Assembly: GCA_964034945.1 (NCBI GenBank)
Contig: OZ035962.1
Span: 19,990,530 to 20,054,529 of the forward strand
Direction: 5' to 3'
Length of the DNA stretch: 64,000 bases
From: Chrysopilus asiliformis
Lineage: Eukaryota > Arthropoda > Insecta > Diptera > Rhagionidae
Part shown: one piece after another, positions 10,067-20,985 of the stretch
How the letters are laid out: every line of letters starts with the position of its first letter
Position numbering within the stretch: position 1 is the stretch's first letter
Notes under the pieces: generated by a model
What the model was told of the DNA's origin: nothing
What the model saw: the letters and a program-made list of their open reading frames with translations, nothing else
The model's database searches: none
Position numbers and translations under genes: made by a program

Positions 10067-10526
10067 CGGAGAAATTCTGAAATTAAGCCACCAGCAGGTG
10101 AAGTAGGGCATTGGGAGCTACACGAGTTGACCTTAGATAGGTTAACTCTGACCGCTAGCTGGCTTACAGAATCCTCTGTAAGGTCAGAGTTAACCTGACA
10201 AAAAGTTGACCTGAACATTTTTCTGAGTGTAGTCTGTCGAAAATGCGTTCATAAACTTCTATTAGCAGTCTAGATGAAATGATGGTGGTTAATTGATGAT
10301 AATTATATTCAAACTTTACTTGTGATCAAATGACTTCCTGAATTACCGTAAAAATAGATAAAAAATTATCTGGATGGGAATGTTTGCCTGAATCACATGC
10401 TGTGAACTTCAAGATCAAATAGGCCTTTTAATAATTACAATAAGACCCAGTATTGGCCATTAAAAGTTTTTTTTTAAGTTTATTAAATAATAATTACTAG
10501 CCTTATGACAATGTAAACGTTGGTAT

Positions 10527-11117
10527 AATTGCCAGGGACCAATCGTAAAATACTCTATATGAGGACAAACAAAATCCATTTGTATTTGAGAGGAGGAAAG
10601 GTCCTATTTTGATGTATGGAATAGTTATGTAAAATCATATTCTAAACATATTTCATCTTTATAAATTTTTCGATCCGATGCACAGTTTCCGAGAAGACAG
10701 GAAAAAGTATTCCATTTGTATGGGAGAGGGGATTAGGAGTGGTCCAATTGCATTTTAATATGTGGATAAGTTATGTAGAATCCAATTCTAAACACATTTC
10801 ACCCTTATAAATTTTTCAATATGGCTCTGCAAAAAATCACTTTAGCCTGCTCAAGAACTTAGCCTAGCCATTTAAAAGAAACGTAACTATACAAAATTTT
10901 AAGTCTCTAGCTCAATACTTTCGAAAGTTATGGTGTTCACAAATGGATAGACAGACGGAGAGACAGACGGATGGACATGCGGAAATCAAAATCTTTTGTC
11001 ATCCCTAACACCCTGGTGTAATTCATTTTTGTGTCCGATGATTGGTTCGATGCGATACAAACGGTATACTAAATCTGATATACTTCTATATGATATATCA
11101 TATATAGAGTATAAAAA
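10527..11117 (+). repeat. DINE-1/mini-me-like repeat family A, copy 1
   Basis: Best short copy of the family. It starts ATTGCCAGGGACCAATCG, has two diverged internal units (TATGGGAGAGGGG... ATAAATTTTTC), CTCTAGCTCAATAC, a short GACA/GACG microsatellite at 10951-10980, and a core GATTGGTTCGATGCG. It ends in a TA-rich palindrome (TATGATATATCATATATAG). A (TA) region and a (GTCY) region flanking a conserved core is the mini-me/DINE-1 layout of Diptera. Confidence 0.75.
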
Positions 11118-12586
11118 TATATTGTATATAAAAAATACTATACTTTAGTAACGATAATATCCATTCTTTAAAAAAAACTTAAGGGTTTTTTGACTTTTTA
11201 CTAAAAAAGCTTTATTCAAATTATTATTGTGACTAAAAAACATCTCCTTTGCTTATTGCATTAACAATTGAACTCCCACGCGGCTTTAACGACACTTTTC
11301 CATTTCAAAATGTCATAAATTTATTGAACTCGTTGTCTACCCAAAGCCCCACGACTTCAAAATGATAGACTTAGGTGGACTAAAGGAGACTTATGGAAAA
11401 ATAATATTGTCTAAAATGTCAATATCGTTGAATGTTGCGCTAGCGCACCAAGTAAAATTTATGTAGTATAAAGAGGTGAAAAATTAACCAAAATAAAATC
11501 TCAGCCTCGTGCTTTTTCATAATTTTATTCTAGTCACGAAAATTGCTTGTCGTTGCCAGCCAGACATTTTGTCGAGTTTAGGTGCCACCATCGATGACCG
11601 AGCCGCCCTTTTCATTCCACTGGCACTGACTTTATGTACACGTAGATACAACAAAGTTTTTTTTTTTAATAGTAGGTCTATAGATTAAATACGAAGAGGT
11701 GGCACCACAAGCCTCTCAAACCATCCCAATTATTTCTCGTCCATTACTACAAAATTTCACACCGTCCTTTCCATGTCTCACCGAAGCTTTCGTTAGCAGA
11801 CTTTTGTACCTTTTTGTACTTGGCGTGATCGCTGCATTGTGGTTAATTACTTATTTATTTGTTAGCTTTGAAGTCATAAAATCTATTTTGTCTTTCTAGA
11901 ATATTAATGAGCACAGAATTTTAATAATCAACCGCAAATAAAAATAATAAACTAAAATGTAACACAGAGTTTAGTGGACCTTATACGCCTACGTTTTTCT
12001 AATAAGTTTGAGAAAAAAAAGATTTTCAACCAAAATTTATTATATTGAATTATTAATATTTCCCCAAATCCATATTTAAACATAATTTTAAGGTATATTT
12101 CCTTATGTAGAAAAGCGCAGGGAAACGTTATGTGGGATGAAACGAAACGGGTAAGGATTTTCCCCAATATTTCACATAAAACGCTTTAATAGGTGAGGCG
12201 ATCCTTTCTTAGCTCTTTCGCTTTTGTATCCTTCATCAAATATTTATTCGTTCCTTCGATCTTAATGAATCGGATTTTATAAACTGTTGAATCGATGATG
12301 AAATCCATTAAAAAAAATTTGTACCTAACTCAAAACCCATTTAATATGTTTTGAAATACATATTTTACACATTTTCGTATTACTTTCATCAAATAAATAA
12401 CTAATGTAGACTAAAAACTTTTCCCCAAGAAATGTTTCGCCACTAATTATAATTATGTTGATGATTTCTAAGAAATTTAAAAAAAATTGCTTCTCTATTG
12501 CTGATTTAAATAGAAATGCTGATTTTAATAAAAATGTGAATACTCTATGACACTATGACATAGATAGAATCTATGTTCTCTAGATT
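11118..12586. other. No gene recognised
   Basis: AT-rich. A 66-codon ORF at 11699-11899 would encode a short protein with a hydrophobic stretch (LYLFVLGVIAALWLITYLF), but it has no supporting context. Otherwise no repeats or signals that I can support. Confidence 0.35.
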
Positions 12587-13132
12587 GGGTGATCATCAGC
12601 CTCGAAGCGGACGGGTAAATCCCGGATTAAAGTATGTTGTCCCGGCGTCACAGAAAATAAAATTTTGTCCCAAAATCTTGCAGTATATAGTGTCGTCGTT
12701 TCTCCATCACTAAAAAATTAACCTAAACCTTAAAAATGTTCGCCTGTGGAACAGCTTCTACAGAAATTTCTGTCTCTAACGCATTTTCTTTAAAAAAAAA
12801 AACGCCTGCGGCGCATTTCATTAAATCATTTTCAATAGTGAGACGTTTGTTTTTAAAAGTTTTATCCGCGTCGCAATATTTGTCGTACTTTGAAAACATG
12901 AAACATCCATAACACTTGATTATCCGTGTCTCTGATTATCATAAATAAAAATCATAAATAAAAATTCAAACAAGCCCTCTCCCCTCTGATCGGGCTTTCA
13001 AAATTTTCAGAATTAATTTATTAGCATTACAAATTGCCTCAAACTTGCCTCCCCCCTCCCCCACCATCACCAACAATCCGCCCTCCACCGGCGATCTATC
13101 CCGGATTTATATTAAAAAAAATATGTTCACCC
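12587..13132. mobile_element. TIR-like element family F, no coding
   Basis: Left end GGGTGATCAT followed by AAATCCCGGAT; inverted right end ATCCGGGATTTAT... ATGTTCACCC near 13090-13132. The same right-end sequence recurs at 28154 (GGTGACCACATTT ... AATCCGGGAC), followed by the same inner phrase (CCCGATCAGAGGAGAGGGG). Includes the palindrome CGCCTGCGGCG at 12803. Target duplication unclear. Confidence 0.45.
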
Positions 13133-13246
13133 TATCAATAGATAAACAAATCAATCGAATACTTAATGAAAAGAAAAAATTGAAATCTAGTACCTACAAG
13201 TTGTCCAAGTAACATTTAGGCAACCGTGACGTTGGCGGTTGACATA

Positions 13247-14871
13247 CAGTGCCTGCCAAAACTGTTCATAAAAACTCAAAATTTATTTTTCTATTGAAAA
13301 AAATTATTTAATTTCTCTGATTAAATTACATTTTTGGTTCACTTTGTAAGCGTTTCTCTCTGCCTTTTATCTGCCCAACTTTCATCTACTCAGCGTGATT
13401 TTTTCCTAAAATAATCTGTGAAAATAAAATAATTTTATATGAACACTTTTGGCGCCATTCTGCATTTTATCCAATTTTTACCTTTTAATATTTGGTGTGG
13501 CCACCTTTTGCTCGGATAACGGCATTTATGCGTTTCGGCAGACTTCTTACTAGATTACGCAGGATTCGGTGGTCAATATTATACCACTCTTCTTGTGCTC
13601 GGAGCCATAATTCGTCGGTGGTTTTGGGAATATCCTTATGAGCTATTATTTTTCTCTTCACAATACTCCACAAGTTCTCTATTGGGTTGAGATCTGCAGA
13701 TTGAGGGGGCCATTCCAACGTCGAAATATTTTTATTTTGAAGCCAACTTCTTGTAATTTTCGCCGTATGCTTGGGATCGTTGTCTTGCATGAAGATAGTA
13801 TCCCCAACTTCACAGCCAAACTTCTCCACACTAGGCAGATACGAGTCCTCGAGAATGTTAATATAATCAGTGGCCTTCATTATACCATTTATTCTTCGCA
13901 AGATTCCCAACTTTTCGCCTTTGAAACAACCCCAAGCCATTAATGAACCTCCGCCGAACTTGAGGGTTTGCTGTATATTGCGTGGCTGCAGCCCTTTGGT
14001 GGTATCAACCCAAGTCCATTGTCGCCCATCGGAACCCATACGATTTATCTTCGTTTCATCCGACCAGGTAATTGAATACCACATTTCAGGAGTCCAGTTC
14101 TTATATTGTTTTGCGAACTTTAAACGAAGTGCCCTGTGTCGCTCAGTTAGCAAAGGTTTTCTCACTTTGGCTTTAGCCTTAAAGCTGTCATTTTTTAGGC
14201 TTCTTCTGATCGTGTTATCACTCACGTTGATGCCTAGGCTCTCCGCGAGGACTTTCCTAGCTTCTACCGCCGTATCGACAGCGCCAGAAACTATTAATCG
14301 TTTCACTGATCTTTTCGCTGCAGAAGAAAGTTTTGTAGGACGACCGCCACGCTTACATATTATAACGGAACCACACTGCTTTTTAATTCTACTGATAAAC
14401 CCTAGCGATACCCCATATTTTTTTGAAATATTTCGGAAGGATAGTCCTGCCTTAAGATCGGCTTTTACAAAGCTCTTAATATTTTTCGAAACAATTTTTG
14501 GCATTTTATTATAAAAAATACCTTGTTCAAACAACCTTAGTTAAACACTATTTTTTTTTAGTTTTTCTATTTTTTTAAATTCTTTTTTTTAAATAAAACT
14601 TTTTGTCCAAAAAAAGTAAGGCGAGCCCAAAAAAATCAATCAAAATATCCCCACGACAACTCGACTCCAAAAGTGTTCACAAAAGACTAAAGGTTACTAA
14701 TTAGTTCGTCGTCGTTACGAATGCACACGACAAAAAAGATTATGCAATTTGAAGCATATTAGACGTAACGTACTGACAAACCATTTTTTGACAGCCTCGC
14801 ACATAGTATGTGGTGTTTATCCTCAAAAAAATGCTTTTCAAAATTTTTATGAACAGTTTTGGCAGTCACTG
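13247..14871 (-). mobile_element. Complete Tc1-like DNA transposon
   Basis: 1,625 bp with 28-bp terminal inverted repeats (CAGTGCCTGCCAAAACTGTT... on the left; one mismatch on the right) and a TA duplication at 13245-13246 and 14872-14873. It encodes one intact transposase. The bases outside the TIRs form a further inverted pair (GTGACGTTGGCGGTTGACA on the left; its near complement on the right). Either the TIRs are longer than 50 bp or the element sits in the centre of a palindrome. Confidence 0.9.
13485..14534 (-). CDS. Tc1-family transposase, intact
   Basis: Cuts and rejoins its own element by binding the TIRs and using a DDE RNase-H-fold nuclease. The 349-codon frame probably starts at the internal Met at residue 11 (MPKIV, genome 14504), giving 339 residues, the usual Tc1 size. 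An N-terminal bipartite helix-turn-helix spans about residues 15-115, with a GRPT hinge at 64-67 that resembles the GRPR minor-groove motif. The catalytic triad is D159 (in WSDE), D251 (in QDNDPKH) and E286 (in NPIENLW), spaced DD34E, which is the Tc1 rather than the mariner (DD34D) spacing. The frame has no stops or gaps and the TIRs are nearly perfect, so the copy could be functional. The 214-codon ORF on the other strand is its antisense shadow. Confidence 0.93.
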   Translation of the reverse strand: MFEQGIFYNKMPKIVSKNIKSFVKADLKAGLSFRNISKKYGVSLGFISRIKKQCGSVIICKRGGRPTKLSSAAKRSVKRLIVSGAVDTAVEARKVLAESLGINVSDNTIRRSLKNDSFKAKAKVRKPLLTERHRALRLKFAKQYKNWTPEMWYSITWSDETKINRMGSDGRQWTWVDTTKGLQPRNIQQTLKFGGGSLMAWGCFKGEKLGILRRINGIMKATDYINILEDSYLPSVEKFGCEVGDTIFMQDNDPKHTAKITRSWLQNKNISTLEWPPQSADLNPIENLWSIVKRKIIAHKDIPKTTDELWLRAQEEWYNIDHRILRNLVRSLPKRINAVIRAKGGHTKY

Positions 14872-15956
14872 TATGTGTTGTCAAGCGCTAACGTCACAGT
14901 TGACTTTTTGGGGGGTTATTCCATGTTTAATTATTATATGTTAATTCATAACAAGTCAGTTTCGATTTGAGAGTCTTAAAGTCTAAGAGTCTTAAACTTT
15001 AGCCAAGAGAAAACCTAATGCCCCTTAATACGAATTCATTCCTTTACTGACTGTTTAGAAACAGTAGAAATAATTCATCACAACTGCATACGACGAGATA
15101 CATAAATATATGCAGGTAGCGTGTTAAAAATGGATGCAATTAGATCGTGTACAATTAGTAATCTATTTGTAAGTATTGGGAATGCCATTCACACACGCAT
15201 GCACATTTAACCGATAGTGCCCTCAGTTCCTGTCTTCCTAATTCCATATGCATTCAAGTGCATATACTGCTGTGGATTCTAATGTGATTTGATTTTCAGA
15301 AATTCGTTTTGAAATGCAGTTTGCAATCTACTATGGAATTGAATAGCTTTGGTGCCACTAACATGCTTTACTCGCATACAGGATTGTAGAACACACTACA
15401 AAACATAAAGCACTTGTATGTAAATGCATATAAGTAGATGATTTACGGGATTGGGTGTGATGGCAGTATTTTCAATGAAAAGATTGTTGGGGGTAGTTTT
15501 GAATTCAAATTGAAATAAATTTGTTATTTATTCATTTATAGGGATTATTGCTCTATTATTGTCCATTCGAAACGATTAATTGTTTTGTTTAATTGCTCGA
15601 ATAGCAGATTTCCCTGCCAGAAGTAATATCAGTTTTTTTACTTAATTCATTTTAAGTGAATAAAATTATTATTTCGATTGTACAACAGTGCGTTGGCAAA
15701 TTGCATGTTTCCTTTTGTAAATTTTTGTGTTATTATGAAATAATTTTATTATGATATATCAATTAGCTTATTTATTAAAATGAATAACGGAAAGTTTAAT
15801 TTATGCCCTGCTTCACCAATGCTGGATAAGTTTTATCTAATGATTAAGCAAGTCTCAGCGTGTCGTAGATATAATACATACGACAGATATTTGTTTACTA
15901 GATAAAACTGATATAGCAATGGTGAAACAGGTCCTTAATCTATTAGAGCCAATTTT
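14872..15956. other. No gene recognised
   Basis: Begins with the inverted flank of the Tc1 target (TGTTGTCAAGCGCTAACGTCAC at about 14875-14897). The rest is AT-rich DNA without credible ORFs or repeats. Confidence 0.4.
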
Positions 15957-16390
15957 TATACCCGTATGGTGAAACCAAAGGGTATATTAACTTTGCCTTA
16001 CCATTTGTAACGTCAAGATCCCGTCACCACACACAAAAATGGATTATACCAGTCTGTTTAGAATGATAAAAATAACAAATTTTTGGATGTCCGTCCGTTC
16101 GTCTGTCCGTCTGTCCGTCTGTCCCCCCCATACGAACGAAAACGTTTTTTGCAAATATCTCGAAAACGGTGCATCTTATCAAAAAAGTGCAAGAACAAAA
16201 GTTATTTAGGACATAATTCTACATAAAACATCAAAATCCGATTGGAATAAATTTTAAAAAATCTTATTGAAAAGTGTGACTTCAAAGTGGAATTTTGATA
16301 CAAATTTTGATACGAATATCACCATACGGGTTTTCAATAATGGCCAGATTGGCAATTATAGCTTTTGTTATATTATTTTCTGTCAATCCA
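15957..16390 (+). repeat. DINE-1-like repeat family B, copy 1
   Basis: Starts TATACCCGTATGGTG, with GGGTATA a few bases on forming a terminal hairpin as in Drosophila INE-1. It then has ACACACAAAAATGGATTA, a short GTCC/GTCT microsatellite (16087-16127), and the block CATACGAACGAAAACG...CAAGAACAAAAG, and ends near the phrase CCAGATTGGCAATTATAGC. A foldback element abuts its end. Other copies: 26209, 41535, 61003. Confidence 0.75.
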
Positions 16391-16745
16391 GAGGCCCTAT
16401 CATCGAACATGATACGATTGGTTCGAATCGTAAATTCAATGTTGTTGTTGGTATAAAACACTAACAACAACATTGGCCCTTACCAATGAGCTGTAACTAA
16501 ATTAGTAACAACTTTTAGCGTGTGCGAAATGGGCTAATTGCTTACTAATTTCGGTTCAAATTCTAATTTTTATTGGAAAGTTTCCAGTTCGCTGTAATAA
16601 ATGAATGAAAACGCACTAGAATTAGCATGCAATTAGACCGTTTCGCACATGCCTTAAGTTGTTATTAAGTTAATAAAAGCTCATTGGTAAGGGCCATTGA
16701 ATTTACGATTCAAATCAATCTTATCGTGTTCGGTGATAGGGGCTC
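16391..16745. mobile_element. Foldback element with long arms
   Basis: GAGGCCCTATCATCGAAC... runs into the centre and is matched in reverse by ...GTTCGGTGATAGGGGCTC. Arms are about 130-150 bases with roughly 85-90 percent pairing by eye. The left arm alone holds a 30-base insertion (TTGTTGTTGG...CAACAACA) that is itself a small hairpin. No ORF. Confidence 0.6.
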
Positions 16746-17359
16746 AGGACAAAATGAGCGGGTGGTTGAAAAGGAGTAACAACAAAACAAGAAATTTATA
16801 TACAAAAATTTTAGAAAACAAGACATGACATAGAAGAAACACCAAATCCGGGGAAAAAATATTACATACACGCCGCAGGCGATTTTTTTTTAACAGAGTA
16901 GCTTTAATTATTATGCAAATAGCATCGAAAATCACAGGCACATGAGATTTGATCTTTCTGACATGAAAATGCAGCAATTTATGTAAGCGTAAGAAGTGAC
17001 GAGCACGACACACTGACTAATAATGTGTTTGCAAAGCCACAATAGCTTTAATGAGGAAATTGGTGATCGACGGTTCGTCTATAGGTCAATATTCGCTTGG
17101 GTCAATATTCGATAGGAGACTTTTTTAAAACAGCACAATTTTATTGGCGTTAAAATTTCATAGCAAAAGAAAAAAAATTCACCGGTAAAATAAAATTTTA
17201 AAAAATTTTCGTTAAAAACCAAATAATTTGATGGCCCATTAAAATCTGTTTAAATTTTAGATTTAATATTGTCGAAAAATTTTAGTTGCAACAAAAATCA
17301 CGGCATGCAATCGGAGGAAAAGTCCAGTGTAAAATAATACTCCACTTTAATTGAATTAG
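16746..17359. other. No gene recognised
   Basis: AT-rich; contains the palindrome CGCCGCAGGCG at 16871-16881, which recurs elsewhere in the window. Short ORFs only. Confidence 0.4.
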
Positions 17360-18460
17360 AAGGCGCCGCAAGGATAACCTAAATATCATTTTCCGTTTTT
17401 CCCAGAAAAATTTACATTAGGGCAGCGTTTCTCAACCTTTCAGTATTCGTGGCCCAATTTTCAATCAAAATTGTCATCGCGCCCCCCTGCATACAATAAA
17501 ATGTATACAACAATCACGTAATTTGAGTATTTTGGCGCTAAACCTACACTACTACCCTAACACAAATTACCAAGAAAACAGTAATTTATTGACATTTGGT
17601 AACACCGATCCTCAGCGTTGACAAAACAAGAATCCGGTGCCTTTTTATTGCTCTTGCGTCATTTTTGCGGTTTCGCAAGAAGTTGTTTTAACCCTGAAAT
17701 CACAATGAACGCGAAACTGACGCGAAACTGGCGCAGAAACTGTCACTTAAAAGTTTGGTTCCCACAAATTGTTTGAAGTGAGCACAGTGAACGTATAGAA
17801 CGCAGCTACAACGTAACCGCAACGCAAAAGTTTGCAAACTTCTAACTTTGCCGCAGAATTCTGCGTTGACAGTTCATAAAGTGAGGTTGGAGAAATGTCG
17901 TTCGAGGAAAAATTGATAGCCTTAGTGCAAATAACAAAGATAAAGACCAACAAAGCAAATTATCGCTTCAAAATTATCCATTTTTGTAATTTTTCCAAGT
18001 TTATACCACTTTATATTATGTCACTTGTACTACTTCACGAGCTGCCATTGTGCTCTGCCGCTAGAACTTTGCACTGCGTGACAGTTCAGAGCGTTGTAGT
18101 TGCGTTGGTTTCGCGCTGGTTTCGCGTTCATTGTGCTCCAAGCGTAAGTTAATAAGTTAATTATTAAATATTATGTCGAAATGTATTTTGTTTTGTATGT
18201 GGGTATGTACTTTCCTTTCAGTCAATGAATAAACTTTTTTAAATATTTTGTCTTGGATATGCTCCAGGGGGCGCGCCCCACAGGTTGAGAATCGCTGCAT
18301 TAGGGGGTTTCGGGGTCGCTGATCACGAATCTGGTGTTAGAATTTCAAAATTCGAATCTGAATTACCTGCAATGGTAAAATAAATATAATTTTTCCCATT
18401 TTCTCTCGGAAAAATTGATATTTGTGGGTTTTCGAGATCGCTGATCTAACTGAAGAATAC
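17360..18460 (+). repeat. Helitron family C fragment, split by a hAT-like element
   Basis: AAGGATAACCTAAATATC before, and GGGTTTCGGGGTCGCTGATC with CACGAATCTGGTGTTAG after, match 2400-2511 of the complete family C Helitron. The two halves join exactly at CATTAGGG once the 875-bp insertion is removed. Both Helitron ends are missing here. Confidence 0.65.
17423..18297. mobile_element. hAT-like non-autonomous element with 8-bp duplication
   Basis: Ends CAGCGTTTCTCAACCT and AGGTTGAGAATCGCTG are inverted copies of the CAGNGNTTCTCAAC type common in hAT transposons. The 8-bp duplication CATTAGGG is exact at 17415-17422 and 18298-18305. Inside, from about 17704 to 18137, lies a second inverted pair (CACAATGAACGCGAAACT against AGTTTCGCGTTCATTGTG-like sequence), probably a nested foldback. 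No transposase remains. Confidence 0.82.
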
Positions 18461-19160
18461 TACGTTGTAAATTAATCAACTTTAAAATAGATAATTTTTT
18501 TTTATTCCCAAAAACAAAAAGGTGAACCACATATTACCATTTTTACTTCTTCCGGGAAAGTCTTTAATAGACATTTCGTCTTCAGAATTACCGATACTAG
18601 AAGATTCCAGGTACTAGAAAAACTTTGTACAACAAAAGTTGTACAAACAGACCAAATATTTAATAAATATAAAGGATGAAAAATTCTTCCCGGTATTACC
18701 AAAAGCTGTAAAATTGCGTCTAATATAGATATACTGAAAGCTTTTACTAAACCCCTTAGGGCAATAGTCGAGGATATTTTTTTGTTTCCCTCTTATTTCA
18801 GAGAATTTATTTTTATTATTCCTTTGGTGAAAGAATTATTTTTACTCGCATTAGCTGGAAGTATTCACTCATTGTCTGACAGTATATGTAGATGGAAATA
18901 TTTTGGTAAAAATATTTTCTATGAAAAATTTGCAATGAAAATTCTGCTGAAAGGAGAATTCACGGAAAGGAAAATATATAGTTGGGGTTGATTATACACG
19001 CTATCTAACAATACAACGTTTTAAAAGCACTACAAACTATATACAGACACACTGGACATTAGTTGGGAAAAGATTTTCTTAGGAAAACTGGGCGTCAACT
19101 TTTCATGTCAGTTGCGGTTTCCTTGGAATTGTTTAGAAGTATACTACAAAAGATGGTGAA
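18461..19160. other. Intron-like AT-rich DNA, no gene recognised
   Basis: Lies directly downstream (minus strand) of the host exon at 19173-20985 and would be its following intron. Short ORFs at 18502-18702 and 18782-18991 lack any recognisable feature. Confidence 0.4.
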
Positions 19161-19172
19161 GCCCTCACTTAC

Positions 19173-20985
19173 CCGTACAACTGGTTATTGTTGTTAGACC
19201 ATTGTGACCTTTATCTGAATCAGCATGTCTTACAGAGATAATATTATCTGCTTGGTTGGGTTGTATCTCGGCAACTGGGACAGATGGTGAATTCACACCT
19301 GAAACGATGACAACAACCGGGCTAACTAAGTCATTTTTCGCTGTATGCTTCTGTTGTTGCTCCAGCTGCAGTAGCTCCTGAAGGATCTGCTGCTGTTTCT
19401 GTTGTGCTTCAAGGACCAAGTTTCTAGTCTCTGGTGTCATCCCATTTATTGTTGATTTCACACCATTCTCTTTGATGCTCGGATTTTGTGCACCCATCTG
19501 TGTTTGGCTACCGTCAAAGGTAATTTCTTCTTCGTCTTGTATGATTTCATCTTCGACCATAAATTGAACCTTTTTTCGTGTTATTTGTGTTGGCAGTGGC
19601 AAATAGAACTGCGATGACAGTTTATCACCGCCCTTGATTGGGGCCGCTGCTGAACCATCACCACTTCGGGCGGTATCACTTTTTGTACTAAACGTACTGT
19701 CGGATCGTGTTTCGCTGCTGGATTTGGTATCGATATCACTAGATGAAGACATGGAGGACGTCACCGATGACGGCCTCTTCAATATTGATTTGATTCCCGA
19801 TTTATGACTAGTCACTTGATCCACCATAGGACCAGCCGTCTGTAAGTTCTCACTTCCTGCGGATGGTGGCGGATTCAACGAATTATATTGACTTGACGCC
19901 TCACTTTCTTCATCAGCCGAGCTTTCCTGTTTTCGACGTGGTGGACGTTTCGGTTGTTCTTTAGGGGTTGATGTTTTTTCATTATCCTTTGGAATTTGAT
20001 CATTATTTCGAAGATTTTCCGCTTCTTTCTCATACATAAAACTTTCACCATTCTGATTGACGAGTGCTTGTTGAACCGTACTTTTACCCAAACTGATCCG
20101 TTGTCCTGCAATCGCTTTAACGTTACTATAGTTCGGTTTTTTGTTAGCCCTGCTAATTGTCCCAGACATATGATGATGATTATTGGTAAATATGTCATCA
20201 TTATCCGGAGCAAACTCATTGTTGTGCATTTTGCTACCTGAGATCAAATCATAAGGATTAACATCACAGTGAAGGATAGATCGTCGCCCACCAGGATCCG
20301 GATCCAGCGTCTCTAGCCAACATTCTTGTTTATTACGATTCCCATTGCTATTTGAACCATTCTTCGTGATATCATCTGGCTTGTTTCTAGTTCGGCTACG
20401 ACTGCTTCTTGTCGGACTAGTGCTCTTGGCCCGATTTCTTGGGGCCTTCTCGATGACCTTAACTGGTTTCGGCTCTGGAGAGAGTAGTCGAGACCGTCGC
20501 ATAAGATCGTAAGGATCATTCTGCGGATCAAGTATAGTTGGTCTTAATTTCATCGAAGAGGATACCGGAAGTCGCATGGTTCCGGCACTGCCACGAGGCT
20601 TGTGGACAACTTGAGCAGTTGTTGATCTTATCCGAACTGTCCCACCAATCGGCGCGAGCGGAAGACGCGAACCCTTGCATTTCTTGCAGATGCTCGCCTT
20701 TTTCACTTCTTTTTTGGTTCCGTTTAGATATTCTGGGCAAGAACACACCACCACAGCGACTTCGGCTGGCAAGGGGGCAAATAACGCTTGTCCATGGACT
20801 GGACGTGCCGGAATTCCTCGAACGGTTCCATAAAGCCAGGGTTCAGCGTATTTCATTGATCTGGAAAGAGCACTAGCCGAATAATCAGGTAATTCGCTCA
20901 AGGGTGATGACAGTTGCTTCTCCGTCTTTGAAATTTTCAAACGCTGGCTCCATGTTTTCTTCGATTTGTCATACATTGGCGATAG
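19173..20985 (-). CDS. Large internal host exon; putative PP1-binding scaffold
   Basis: About 604 codons, far too long and regular in AT-rich DNA to be chance. The frame enters from an acceptor (TTTTTATTTTCCAG, AG at 20987-20986) as LSP-MYDKSKKTW, so the Met is internal or optional. It leaves at GTAAGT (19172-19167) after one base of the next codon; the apparent stop TGA lies in the intron. The product is mostly disordered. Numbered from that Met it has a Cys cluster (C78, C80, C97, C100) that could bind zinc, an SR-rich patch (184-199), two PYDL motifs (155, 241), a proline/basic SH3-type patch (342-349), a Ser-rich run (403-440) and a Gln-rich, probably coiled stretch (523-543). A SILK motif (397-400) lies ahead of an RVxF-type KVQF (469-472), the pair used by protein phosphatase 1 partners; that role is inference. 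I do not recognise the gene. Confidence 0.85.

Larger units (their letters stand above)
5566..10229. mobile_element. Short TA-flanked TIR element, split by a retrotransposon
   Basis: CACTCAGAAAAATG at 5566-5579 is matched by its exact reverse complement at 10216-10229, and both ends are flanked by TA. Without the LTR element between them the unit is about 270 bp. The right part contains a second inverted pair (GGTTAACTCTGACC near 10140 and GGTCAGAGTTAACC near 10185). This is a Tc1/mariner-style MITE by its TA flanks, with no coding. Similar starts (CACNCAGAAAAAT) occur at 25129 and 57300 without a partner. Confidence 0.65.

Noticed and set aside
9904..10218. 104-codon minus-strand ORF across the LTR and MITE
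   Set aside because: Runs through an LTR and unrelated MITE sequence; no protein-like features. Not an envelope or second ORF.
11030..11060. tRNA T-arm-like GGTTCGATGCG in every family A copy, suggesting a SINE
   Set aside because: No A box or cloverleaf upstream, no poly-A tail, and both ends fit a DINE-like element better.
13870..14514. 214-codon plus-strand ORF
   Set aside because: Antisense shadow of the intact Tc1 transposase.
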